From contig JAFDZO010000011.1 in assembly GCA_018266845.1 (NCBI GenBank), positions 186,001 through 250,000 on the forward strand: 64,000 nt of DNA, read 5' to 3'. This DNA is from Bacteroidota bacterium (lineage in GTDB: Bacteria; Bacteroidota; Ignavibacteria; Tepidaquicellales; Tepidaquicellaceae). The notes under the pieces are model-generated. The model searched no databases. It worked only from the letters and a program-made list of their open reading frames with translations, and was not told the DNA's origin. Positions 51,105 through 59,408 of this stretch are shown one piece after another. Each line of letters opens with the position of its first letter. The stretch's first letter is position 1. The translations under genes were made by a program, and so were the position numbers.

Positions 51105-51920
51105 TTGGATACCAAAAAACTAAAGAAAAGACCGATAGGCGTATTTGATTCCGGTATCGGCGGATTGACGGTTGCGAAGTCGCTGTTCGATATTCTTCCG
51201 AATGAAGATATTATTTATCTTGGAGATTCTGCGCGATTACCCTATGGAACGAAGTCAAAGGAAACGATAATTTTATATTCAATCGAGTGCCTTAAATTTC
51301 TCCTGAAGAAAAATGTAAAGTGCATCGTTATTGCATGCAACACTGCTTCGGCAAATGCTCTGCCGTTTCTTCAGAAGATAACAAAGATTCCTGTTATCGG
51401 CGTGATTGCTCCGGGCGCTGAAGCCGCAGTGAACAAATCGAAGAGCGAACGAATAGGCGTGATTGCAACGATGAGCACGGTACAGACTGACTCATATAAA
51501 AAGGAAATTCATAAAAAGAATAAAGGGGCAAAGGTTTTTTCGAAGGCATGCTCGCTATTTGTACAACTTGCAGAAGACGGATGGACGGACAATAAAATTG
51601 CCGAGCTTGTTGCGAAGGAATATCTGAGTGAATTCAAAAGTCTTGATATAGATACTCTTATTTTAGGATGCACACACTACCCTATTTTAAAAAGCACCAT
51701 ACAGAAAGTTTTAGGCAGAAAGATAAAATTGATTGATTCAGGCGAAGAGACTGCAAAGCAGGTGAAGGAGATTTTGATTAACAAAGAATTATTAAATCCG
51801 CAGAAAAAAGCAGGTGAACATAAGTTTTTCGTAACGGATTTTCAGAATAAGTTTAAAGAGATAAGCGAGAGATTTTTAGGAAGAAAGCTGGGAAAAGTTC
51901 AGAAAATAAAACTGACTTAA
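51105..51920 (+). CDS. murI: Glutamate racemase
   Basis: MurI makes D-glutamate for peptidoglycan. The 271-residue protein begins RPIGVFDSGIGGLTVAKSL and continues with IYLGDSARLPYGTKS. The two catalytic Cys lie in VIACNTASANALPF and TLILGCTHYPILKS. The final segment FFVTDFQNKFKEISERFLG is normal. The start is TTG (TTGGATACC), eight bases after the last in-frame stop. It is a single gene followed by a small inverted-repeat element. Confidence 0.95.
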   Translation: MDTKKLKKRPIGVFDSGIGGLTVAKSLFDILPNEDIIYLGDSARLPYGTKSKETIILYSIECLKFLLKKNVKCIVIACNTASANALPFLQKITKIPVIGVIAPGAEAAVNKSKSERIGVIATMSTVQTDSYKKEIHKKNKGAKVFSKACSLFVQLAEDGWTDNKIAELVAKEYLSEFKSLDIDTLILGCTHYPILKSTIQKVLGRKIKLIDSGEETAKQVKEILINKELLNPQKKAGEHKFFVTDFQNKFKEISERFLGRKLGKVQKIKLT

Positions 51921-51926
51921 ATAATA

Positions 51927-52023
51927 AACTAAACACGAAAACACAAAAGACACAAAATTCCACAAAATATTTTTTGAATTTTTGTTTAGTGTATTTAGTG
52001 ATTTTAGAGTTTTAGTGTTAAAT
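51927..52023. repeat. Short inverted-repeat element, AACACGAAAACAC family
   Basis: AAACTAAACACGAAAACACA and, inverted at the right end, TTTAACACTAAAACTCTAAA form imperfect ends of about 35 bases with an AT-rich centre. It occupies the gap between murI and pyrE and has no coding capacity. The sequence differs from the other families but the design is the same. Confidence 0.5.
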
Positions 52024-52030
52024 TATAACA

Positions 52031-52612
52031 ATGGATAAGCAGGAAGTTTTAGAAATTTTCAAAAAAGCAGACGCATATCTCGAAGGGCATTTTGTGCTTA
52101 CATCTGGCTATCACAGTCCGCAGTATTTTCAGAAATCAAAAGTTTTTCAATATCCTGAATTTAATTCTGCTCTTGCAAAGGGCATAATAGAAAAATTTAA
52201 GGATAAAAAAATTGACGTTGTGCTTTCCCCTGCTGTTGGCGCTATTGTACTTGGGGCAGAAGTTGCGCGCCAGCTTGGTGTAAGATTTATTTTCGCCGAA
52301 AGAGAAAATGGAATCATGAGCATTCGCCGCGGATTTGAACTTCACGAAAATGAAAACGTTCTTGTCGTTGAAGATATTATCACAACGGGAGGAAGCGTGC
52401 AGGAAGTAATTGACATGTTGAAAAATTATCCCGTGAAAGTGAATATAACAGGAGTAGGTTACGTAATTGACAGGCAGAGCGGAGTGGATTTTGGAGTTGA
52501 GCAGCATGCTCTTGCAACAGTTGAGGTTATAAAATTTAAGCCGGAGGAAGTGCCTGAATGGCTTGAAAAAATTCCAATCACAAAACCCGGCAGCAGATAT
52601 TTAAAATCATAA
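52031..52612 (+). CDS. pyrE: Orotate phosphoribosyltransferase
   Basis: PyrE joins orotate and PRPP to give OMP in pyrimidine synthesis. The 193-residue enzyme has the substrate region FVLTSGYHSPQYFQKSKVF, AVGAIVLGAEVARQLGVRF and FAERENGIMSIRRGFEL. The PRPP-binding motif is VLVVEDIITTGGSVQEV. It is four bases ahead of the MscS-like gene. The carbamoyltransferase-like gene at 31169 may serve the same pathway. Confidence 0.95.
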   Translation: MDKQEVLEIFKKADAYLEGHFVLTSGYHSPQYFQKSKVFQYPEFNSALAKGIIEKFKDKKIDVVLSPAVGAIVLGAEVARQLGVRFIFAERENGIMSIRRGFELHENENVLVVEDIITTGGSVQEVIDMLKNYPVKVNITGVGYVIDRQSGVDFGVEQHALATVEVIKFKPEEVPEWLEKIPITKPGSRYLKS

Positions 52613-52616
52613 AAAA

Positions 52617-53651
52617 ATGATAGACGATATTTATAATTTTATTCAGCCGATAAAATATAATTTTTTAATCGCGATAATTATTTTTGCATCTTCATTCGTT
52701 TTCGCAAACCTTACTGCATTTATTATCAATAAATATCTGTCGAAAAAATCTCTTCTAAAGCAAAAATTTTTCTCTGCGCGTTTTATCAGAATTATTCTTC
52801 CTTTCATAGGATTATTGGTATCGGTTAAGTACATCCGTTTATCACTAAAGGCAAAACAAATTTTTTCTTATGAGCCTTCATTTGTTATTATCGAAAATAT
52901 AATCTTTGTTTGCGCAGTAGGTTTTGCAGGAATTATTTTTTTTAAGGCAATTGTTTTTTTATTTCATAAGTGGGTAAAGAAGTCATCTTCTGATAAAGAT
53001 ATTGACGCAAATTTTTCTTCGCTGCTTTCAAAAATTTTAAAGCTTGTAATATTCATCATTGCTTTAATAATAGTGTTGGACAGGTTCGGCGTAAACATAA
53101 ATTCATTTATAGTTTCGCTGGGTATCGGCTCACTTGCCGTTGCGCTTGCCGCGCAAGAAACACTGGCGAACATAATTGCGGGAATTGTGCTTTTAATTGA
53201 CCGCCCTTTTATCATTGGAGATGTAATAAAAACAAACAGCGGAGCAATCGGCACTGTTCAATTAATAGGTATCCGTTCTTGCAGGATTATTACATTAGAC
53301 GGAAAACTTTTAATTCTCCCAAATACTGAACTGACAAAATCCAGCGTTACAAACCTGAGCTATAATGAAGCTAACTATAAAATCAGATTCAGCTTCAATG
53401 TACCCTATCAAATTAAACTCGAAGATTTACAAAAAAACCTCTCTGAAAAATTTTCTAAGACTGAAAAAATATTAAAAGACCCGCCTCCTGCATTTATCTT
53501 TTCAAAGTTTAATCCTCAAAATTATGAAATAATACTTTTGTGTTACTGCAGAAACGAAGATAAAGGCACTTTAACTGAAAACCTCGCTAGAGAAAAAGTA
53601 CTGGAAACTTTAGTAGAATTTGGAATGCCTAAATACACTGTTCCTAACTAA
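52617..53651 (+). CDS. MscS family mechanosensitive channel
   Basis: This 344-residue inner-membrane channel has helices near residues 15-40, 55-70, 85-110 and the pore-lining TM3 region NSFIVSLGIGSLAVALAAQE. This TM3 region is rich in Gly and Ala, followed by TLANIIAGIVLLIDRPFIIGD, the start of the beta domain. The C-terminal vestibule has ILPNTELTKSSVTNLS. It likely opens under membrane tension during osmotic downshock. It follows pyrE at four bases. Confidence 0.92.
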   Translation: MIDDIYNFIQPIKYNFLIAIIIFASSFVFANLTAFIINKYLSKKSLLKQKFFSARFIRIILPFIGLLVSVKYIRLSLKAKQIFSYEPSFVIIENIIFVCAVGFAGIIFFKAIVFLFHKWVKKSSSDKDIDANFSSLLSKILKLVIFIIALIIVLDRFGVNINSFIVSLGIGSLAVALAAQETLANIIAGIVLLIDRPFIIGDVIKTNSGAIGTVQLIGIRSCRIITLDGKLLILPNTELTKSSVTNLSYNEANYKIRFSFNVPYQIKLEDLQKNLSEKFSKTEKILKDPPPAFIFSKFNPQNYEIILLCYCRNEDKGTLTENLAREKVLETLVEFGMPKYTVPN

Positions 53652-53728
53652 TTTTTTTCCATTTTAGAAGAACTAATAAATAGGTATATTTGTAGTTTAT
53701 TTCAAAATTTATCCGGCAATCTTAATTA

Positions 53729-54874
53729 ATGGATTTTAACCTATCAGAAAGAGAACTAGAAGTTCGAAAATTAGCAAGAGATTTTGCTAATAATGAAATT
53801 GCTCCCGTAATTGCAAAGTTTGATGAGTCAGAAGAATTTCCTATGGAAATTGCGCAGAAGATGGGTGAGCTTGGCTTCCTCGGAATTATCTTCCCGGAAG
53901 AATACGGCGGCGCAGGATTTACTACGACAGAATACGCTCTTATTATCGAAGAAATTTCAAAGATAGACCCGTCTGTAGGCTTAACTGTTGCTTCACACAA
54001 CGGACTTTGCTCGAACCATATTTACTCATACTCAAACGAAGCATTAAAGAAAAAATATATGCCTGATTTGACTTCAGGCAAAAGTCTCGGAGCATGGGGG
54101 CTTACCGAAGCTGTTTCAGGAAGTGATGCTGCAGGTATGGCAACGACGGCAGATAAAAAAGACGGGCACTATGTTTTGAACGGAAGCAAGATGTTTATCA
54201 CTCAGGGAACAGTCGGCGGAACATATGTAGTAACTGCAATCACAGATAAGGCAAAAGGCAAGAAAGGTATTTCTGCTTTTGTATTGGAAAAAGGAATGAA
54301 GGGTTTTACAACTGCTCCGATAAAACATAAACTTGGAATGCGTTCGTCAGATACGGCTGAATTGATTTTTGATAATGTTGAAGTGCCTGCCGAAAATTTA
54401 ATCGGTGATGAAGGCGCAGGATTTAATCAGGCAATGGAAATTTTGAACGGCGGCAGAATTGCCATCGCAGCATTATCAGTCGGTATTGCGCAAGGCGCAT
54501 TAGACCTCGCCTTAAAATATTCAAAAGAAAGAAAACAGTTCGGAAAATCACTATCGGAGTTTCAGGGAATACAGTTCAAGCTTTCTGATTTAGCAGTTGA
54601 AGTAGAAGCAGCAAGGCTCCTTACTTTAAGAGCAGCCAAATTGAAAGATGAAAAGAAACCATTTGCAATGGAAGCATCAATGGCAAAATATTTTGCATCT
54701 GAAGCAGCATGCAAGGCAACAACTGAATCATTGCAAATTCACGGCGGCTATGGATATATGAAGGAATTTATAATTGAAAAACTTTACAGAGATGTAAAGC
54801 TTTTAACAATCGGTGAAGGAACATCAGAAGTGCAGAAGATGATTATTGCCAGAAATCTTTTACAAATGTATTAA
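53729..54874 (+). CDS. Acyl-CoA dehydrogenase
   Basis: This 381-residue FAD enzyme of the short/branched-chain type carries out the first step of beta-oxidation or amino-acid catabolism. Motifs are GAWGLTEAVSGSDAAGMATT and GSKMFITQGTVGGTYVVTA (FAD and substrate contacts), YSKERKQFGKSLSEFQG, and ESLQIHGGYGYMKEFIIEKL. The catalytic Glu is probably the one in LTIGEGTSEVQKM. It has its own promoter gap and a good terminator. No ETF gene is adjacent. Confidence 0.93.
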   Translation: MDFNLSERELEVRKLARDFANNEIAPVIAKFDESEEFPMEIAQKMGELGFLGIIFPEEYGGAGFTTTEYALIIEEISKIDPSVGLTVASHNGLCSNHIYSYSNEALKKKYMPDLTSGKSLGAWGLTEAVSGSDAAGMATTADKKDGHYVLNGSKMFITQGTVGGTYVVTAITDKAKGKKGISAFVLEKGMKGFTTAPIKHKLGMRSSDTAELIFDNVEVPAENLIGDEGAGFNQAMEILNGGRIAIAALSVGIAQGALDLALKYSKERKQFGKSLSEFQGIQFKLSDLAVEVEAARLLTLRAAKLKDEKKPFAMEASMAKYFASEAACKATTESLQIHGGYGYMKEFIIEKLYRDVKLLTIGEGTSEVQKMIIARNLLQMY

Positions 54875-54900
54875 TAAAATTTTTACTTTTATTATCAAAG

Positions 54901-54930
54901 CCTGGCAGATTTTTATTTGTCAGGTTTTTT
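54901..54930 (+). terminator. Terminator after acyl-CoA dehydrogenase
   Basis: CCTGGCA and TGTCAGG pair over seven bases (one G-U) around a T-rich loop and are followed by TTTTTTATTTT, 27 bases after the stop codon. Confidence 0.75.
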
Positions 54931-54957
54931 ATTTTAGAGAAAAAACAAATTTACTCT

Positions 54958-55038
54958 AATACCGAAACCCCTGTTTCGGTATTTGCATACGCGCAAATTT
55001 CAAGTATAATAGACATTGCGAAACAGGGGTTTCGCAAT
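54958..55038. repeat. Inverted pair of REP-like palindromes upstream of ftsY
   Basis: AATACCGAAAC-CCCT-GTTTCGGTATT (54958-54983) and ATTGCGAAAC-AGGG-GTTTCGCAAT (55015-55038) share the 16-base core CGAAACCCCTGTTTCG in opposite orientations, 30 bases apart. This is the arrangement of a BIME doublet. It fills the ftsY leader, ending 14 bases before the start codon. Confidence 0.75.
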
Positions 55039-55052
55039 GAGGAACAAATAAC

Positions 55053-55997
55053 ATGGGATTTTTTGATAAGTTCAAATTTTCAAAATTAAAAGAAGGTTTA
55101 ACAAAAACCAAAGATGATTTATTCGGCAAAGTAAACCGTTTAATAAAAGCTAAGGGAAAGATAGACGATGACTTCTTAGCGCAGCTTGAAGAAATTTTTA
55201 TCTCATCGGATATCGGGTATGATACGGCAGAGGTTTTAATCACAAACATTAAAGAAAGAACAAGCAAAGATAAATACGAAACTGAAGAAGAGCTTAACGG
55301 GTTAATACAGGATGAGCTAAAGAAAATTTTCGCGCAGAGTACGTCGGAGTTTAAGACGTTCGACTTTAACATTACGAAGAAGCCTTATGTGATTATGATT
55401 GTTGGCGTGAATGGAGTCGGAAAGACAACATCCATCGGCAAGCTTGCATACAATTTTAAGAATGCAGGTAAGTCAGTTGTTATCGGTTCGGCTGATACAT
55501 TCAGGGCAGCTGCAAATGACCAGCTTGAAATCTGGGCAAAGAGAGCCGGAGTGGATATAATTCAGAATCCTAAAAGCAGCGACCCGGCAGCAGTGGCATT
55601 TGATACGGTAAAATCGGCAGTAACAAAAGGAACGGACATTGTTATCATTGATACAGCAGGAAGGCTTCACAATAAATCTCACCTGATGGAAGAACTGAAG
55701 AAGATTAAAAGAGTAATACAAAAAATTACGCCTGATATTCCGAATGAAATATTTTTAGTGATAGATGCAACGACGGGACAGAACGGATTGAATCAGGCAA
55801 AGGAATTTTCAAAAGCGATGGAAGGATTAACAGGAATAATTTTAACTAAACTTGACGGAACTGCTAAGGGCGGAATTGTGATAAAGATAAGCCAGGAGAT
55901 GGGAGTGCCTGTGAGGTTTATAGGTGTAGGCGAGCAAATTGACGACTTACAGGAATTCGACAGTGAAAATTTTATCAAAGCATTGTTTGAAAAATAA
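55053..55997 (+). CDS. ftsY: Signal recognition particle receptor FtsY
   Basis: FtsY is the SRP receptor GTPase that docks ribosome-nascent chains at the membrane. The 314-residue protein is the NG domain only, with no acidic A domain. The N domain is GFFDKFKFSKLKEGLTKTKD. The G motifs are VGVNGVGKTTSIGKLAYNF, ADTFRAAANDQLEIWAKR, IIDTAGRLHNKSHLMEEL, LTKLDGTAKGG and RFIGVGEQIDDLQEFD. It is followed at 17 bases by mutL. Confidence 0.96.
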   Translation: MGFFDKFKFSKLKEGLTKTKDDLFGKVNRLIKAKGKIDDDFLAQLEEIFISSDIGYDTAEVLITNIKERTSKDKYETEEELNGLIQDELKKIFAQSTSEFKTFDFNITKKPYVIMIVGVNGVGKTTSIGKLAYNFKNAGKSVVIGSADTFRAAANDQLEIWAKRAGVDIIQNPKSSDPAAVAFDTVKSAVTKGTDIVIIDTAGRLHNKSHLMEELKKIKRVIQKITPDIPNEIFLVIDATTGQNGLNQAKEFSKAMEGLTGIILTKLDGTAKGGIVIKISQEMGVPVRFIGVGEQIDDLQEFDSENFIKALFEK

Positions 55998-56014
55998 ATA
56001 TTGAGTGCGAAGAA

Positions 56015-57847
56015 TTGTCCGATAAAATAAAAATATTACCCCCTTCCCTATCCAATAAAATTGCTGCGGGTGAAGTTGTATCCAGACCGGAATCTGTTGT
56101 GAAAGAGCTTATGGAAAACTCAATCGATGCCGGAGCGGAAAACATCTGCCTCATTATAAAAGAAGCGGGCAAAAATTTAATTCAGGTTATAGATGACGGT
56201 ATAGGAATGACGGAAGCCGATGCTTTGATGAGCTTTGAGAGACACTCCACAAGTAAGATTGCAACTTATGATGACCTTGAGGCGATAAAAACGCTTGGCT
56301 TCAGAGGAGAGGCGCTGGCTTCTATAGCTTCTATTGCACATGTAGAGCTTAAGACAAAAACGGAAAATGAAGATGTGGGGACCTTCATAAAAATTGACGG
56401 CGGTGAGTTTAAGGAAGTAACGAAAATTTCCGCGGAGCGCGGTTCCTCTTTTACGATTAAAAATTTATTTTACAATACTCCGGGGAGAAGAAATTTTTTA
56501 AAGTCGAACCAGACGGAGTTCAAACACATATACGAGACTTTTATAAAGCTTGCCATTTCACATCCGCACATAGGATTTAAATTTATCAATAACGAAGATA
56601 CGATTTTTGATTTGCCAAGGCAGGAACTTCTTGAAAGAATAGTTGATTTATTCGGAACGCCGTTTTCGGAATCACTGATAAAAGTTCATTCCGAAAATCA
56701 ATATATAAAAATCAACGGATATATATCTAAGCCAAACTTCACGAAGAAATCAAAACAAGACCAGTATTTTTATCTCAATGAAAGATTTTTCACAAGCAAA
56801 AATCTTAACTTCGCTGTCTATTCAGGTTACGATGATTTGATTGATAAGGGAGATTATCCATCATTCTTTTTATTTATAGAAACTGACCCAAAGAAAGTGG
56901 ATGTGAATGTTCATCCTTCCAAGCTTGAAGTGAAGTTTGAGGAAGAAGGCGCAGTTTTTGGCTTTATTAGAAATTCGGTTAAGAATGCTTTGCGCGAAGC
57001 TGATTTAGTTTTCAATGTTGGATTTAACAAGCAGGAGAATATTCAGGGAACGGATAAAGAAGAGACATTTTATTATAAATCCCCTGTTTCAGGAGAGCCG
57101 AAAAATTATTCGGGAAATTTTTCACAAAGCAAATCTTTTACATTTGAGAAAGAGCCTGCGAAGATAACCTCAATTTTTGAAGCGTCAAGAATTGTAGAGG
57201 AAACAGGAAACGAGTTAAATTTATCGGAAGAGCCGCAAACACAGTCCAACATTATTGAGCATAAGCGAAACGAAGAGACAAGCTTTAATGTATGGCAATA
57301 CAGGTTAAAATATATCATGTGTCAGACTGAAAGCGGACTTATGATAATTGATATGCACGCCGCGCATGAGAGAATATTGTATGAGAGAGCGCTGCTAATG
57401 CTTGAGTCGCAGTCGTCATTTGCGCAGCAGCTTTTGATTCCTATAAAATTTAAACTGACAAAAATAGATTTTCAGATTGCTATGGAATTAAAGCAGGAGC
57501 TTTTCAATCTCGGCTTTAATTTTAAAGAAGGCAAAGATGAAACTATTGAGTTGTATGGACTTCCTGCCGATGTGAAGCCCGGCAATGAAAACAAAATTTT
57601 TCAGGAACTAATTGACCAGTACAAAGAATACGAAATGAAGTTGAATCTTGAGAAGCGTGATAACCTGGCGAAGTCATTTGCCTGCCACAGCGCAGTTAGA
57701 ACCGGCGATGCACTAAAAAAAGAAGAAATGATAAGATTAATTGACGATTTATTTGCATGCAAGATGCCTTATGTGTGTCCCCATGGCAGACCAACCGTGA
57801 TAAGGATTACTACCGAAGAATTAGACAGCAGATTTTCGAGAACGTAA
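56015..57847 (+). CDS. mutL: DNA mismatch repair protein MutL
   Basis: This 610-residue GHKL ATPase couples MutS recognition to strand removal. The N-terminal motifs are IAAGEVVSRPESVVKELMEN, SIDAGAENICL, DDGIGMTEADALMSFERHST and KTLGFRGEALASIASI. VNVHPSKLEVKF follows. A poorly conserved linker (about 340-425) precedes the C-terminal dimerisation domain with DMHAAHERILYERAL and the CPHGRPT motif. The QhAHExxxYE-like DMHAAHERILYE suggests a retained metal-binding endonuclease variant, though the usual DQHA is DMHA. The start is TTG. Confidence 0.96.
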   Translation: MSDKIKILPPSLSNKIAAGEVVSRPESVVKELMENSIDAGAENICLIIKEAGKNLIQVIDDGIGMTEADALMSFERHSTSKIATYDDLEAIKTLGFRGEALASIASIAHVELKTKTENEDVGTFIKIDGGEFKEVTKISAERGSSFTIKNLFYNTPGRRNFLKSNQTEFKHIYETFIKLAISHPHIGFKFINNEDTIFDLPRQELLERIVDLFGTPFSESLIKVHSENQYIKINGYISKPNFTKKSKQDQYFYLNERFFTSKNLNFAVYSGYDDLIDKGDYPSFFLFIETDPKKVDVNVHPSKLEVKFEEEGAVFGFIRNSVKNALREADLVFNVGFNKQENIQGTDKEETFYYKSPVSGEPKNYSGNFSQSKSFTFEKEPAKITSIFEASRIVEETGNELNLSEEPQTQSNIIEHKRNEETSFNVWQYRLKYIMCQTESGLMIIDMHAAHERILYERALLMLESQSSFAQQLLIPIKFKLTKIDFQIAMELKQELFNLGFNFKEGKDETIELYGLPADVKPGNENKIFQELIDQYKEYEMKLNLEKRDNLAKSFACHSAVRTGDALKKEEMIRLIDDLFACKMPYVCPHGRPTVIRITTEELDSRFSRT

Positions 57848-57856
57848 AATCAAATT

Positions 57857-58921
57857 ATGTTCAACATCAATCCCGACATAAAAAAATCACCAACACTACC
57901 TTCTTCTTTTTACAGAGACGAAAAATATTTCGAAGATTCCAAAGAAAAAATTTTTACAAAGACCTGGCAGTTTATAGGCGATACAGATTTAGTAAAAGTG
58001 CCGGGACAGGTTTATCCTTTCACTCTTCTTGACGGATATTTAAACGAACCATTACTTTTAACACGAGACTACGATGATAATATTAATTGCCTGTCAAATA
58101 TTTGCACGCACAGAGCAAATATAGTTTGTGACGGAGTGGATAATGTAAAATCGCTCCGCTGCCGTTATCATGGCAGACAGTTTGAGTTGAACGGACTGTT
58201 TAAATTTATGCCGGAGTTTGAAGGCTGTGAAAACTTCCCTTCAGATAAGGACAATCTGCCAAAAATCCCTTTTGAAATTTTTAATAATTTTATTTTTACA
58301 TCGTTAAATCCTTATGCACCTTTCGAAGATTTTTTTAAAGAAATAAAAGAAAGACTTTACTGGTTTCCTTTTCATAAACTTAGATTAGATACCTCACGCT
58401 CTAAGGATTATCTTGTCAAAGCGCACTGGGCTTTGTACTGCGAAAACTATCTGGAAGGGTTTCACATTCCTTATGTTCATAAGGGGTTGAACGATGTTTT
58501 GGACTATTCAAATTACACGCAGGAAATTTATAAGTATTGTAATCTTCAGGTAGGAATGGCAAAATCCGGCGAAGTAATATTCGATGAATCGCCCGAAAAA
58601 AATATTGCTGCATATTACTATTGGGTATTCCCTAATATGATGTTTAATTTTTATCCATGGGGACTTTCAATAAATATTGTAAAGCCGATAGAAAAAAACC
58701 TAACCAAAGTTTCTTTTCTCACGTATATATCCGATGAAAGCAAATACGATACAGGAGCAGGCTCTTCCTTAGATAGAGTAGAGCGCGAAGATGAGGCAAT
58801 TGTAGAAAATGTTCAAAAAGGCATTAACTCAAGTTTATACAAGGCAGGAAGGTTTTCTCCTTCGCGTGAAACTGGGGTGCATCATTTTCATCTTCTCATT
58901 GATGAGTTTATGTCGAAATAA
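57857..58921 (+). CDS. Rieske-type aromatic ring/choline-like oxygenase alpha subunit
   Basis: This 354-residue non-haem iron oxygenase has the [2Fe-2S] Rieske site in NICTHRANIVC and LRCRYHGRQFELNG (CxH..CxxH). The mononuclear iron site is in CENYLEGFHIPYVHKGLND (two His). The length and the RYHG motif place it among carnitine/choline monooxygenase-like and related ring-hydroxylating enzymes. A reductase is not adjacent. Substrate not readable. It starts 10 bases after mutL, so the two are probably co-transcribed although functionally unrelated. Confidence 0.88.
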   Translation: MFNINPDIKKSPTLPSSFYRDEKYFEDSKEKIFTKTWQFIGDTDLVKVPGQVYPFTLLDGYLNEPLLLTRDYDDNINCLSNICTHRANIVCDGVDNVKSLRCRYHGRQFELNGLFKFMPEFEGCENFPSDKDNLPKIPFEIFNNFIFTSLNPYAPFEDFFKEIKERLYWFPFHKLRLDTSRSKDYLVKAHWALYCENYLEGFHIPYVHKGLNDVLDYSNYTQEIYKYCNLQVGMAKSGEVIFDESPEKNIAAYYYWVFPNMMFNFYPWGLSINIVKPIEKNLTKVSFLTYISDESKYDTGAGSSLDRVEREDEAIVENVQKGINSSLYKAGRFSPSRETGVHHFHLLIDEFMSK

Positions 58922-58985
58922 TTCTAAATTGAATTTGGAAAACAATAAACATATTTTTAGAAAACAGTTAACTTAAATTAATATT

Positions 58986-59291
58986 ATGGAGACACCTATA
59001 TTCAGCAGCCAGCCCATAGATGTAGTATTTTTAGTATTCAGTTTGTTTTTTCCCAGAATCTCTATTATAGGGTTTTTCTTTTTTGATTCGCTTCCGGCAA
59101 CTACACTAAATAACCTACTAAGCGTACTCCTGACCGTTTTTTTCCCGCGAATTCTGGTCATCATTATGATAGCACAGCATATGGGCACACAGAATCCATG
59201 GTTTTGGATTCACATTGTTGTCGCGCTTCTTGTATATTTATCCGGCAGTAAATGGAGTAAAAGAAGATTCGGAAAAGGCAGAAAGGATTAA
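58986..59291 (+). CDS. Small membrane protein
   Basis: This 101-residue protein has three hydrophobic segments (VVFLVFSLFFPRISIIGFFF, LLSVLLTVFFPRILVIIMIA, WFWIHIVVALLVYLSG) and a basic C-terminus (KWSKRRFGKGRKD). The repeated FFPRI is notable: segments 1 and 2 look like a duplication. I cannot assign a function. Confidence 0.65.
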   Translation: METPIFSSQPIDVVFLVFSLFFPRISIIGFFFFDSLPATTLNNLLSVLLTVFFPRILVIIMIAQHMGTQNPWFWIHIVVALLVYLSGSKWSKRRFGKGRKD

Positions 59292-59408
59292 TGAATCCGT
59301 TTCATTTCCTGATAATTTTACCCAATTTTATTTCGTTATTCCCATACTGACAGATTAAACCTTTATGGTTTAAATTTGTCTAACTCTTATTCCACTAAAC
59401 ACAGCCTA

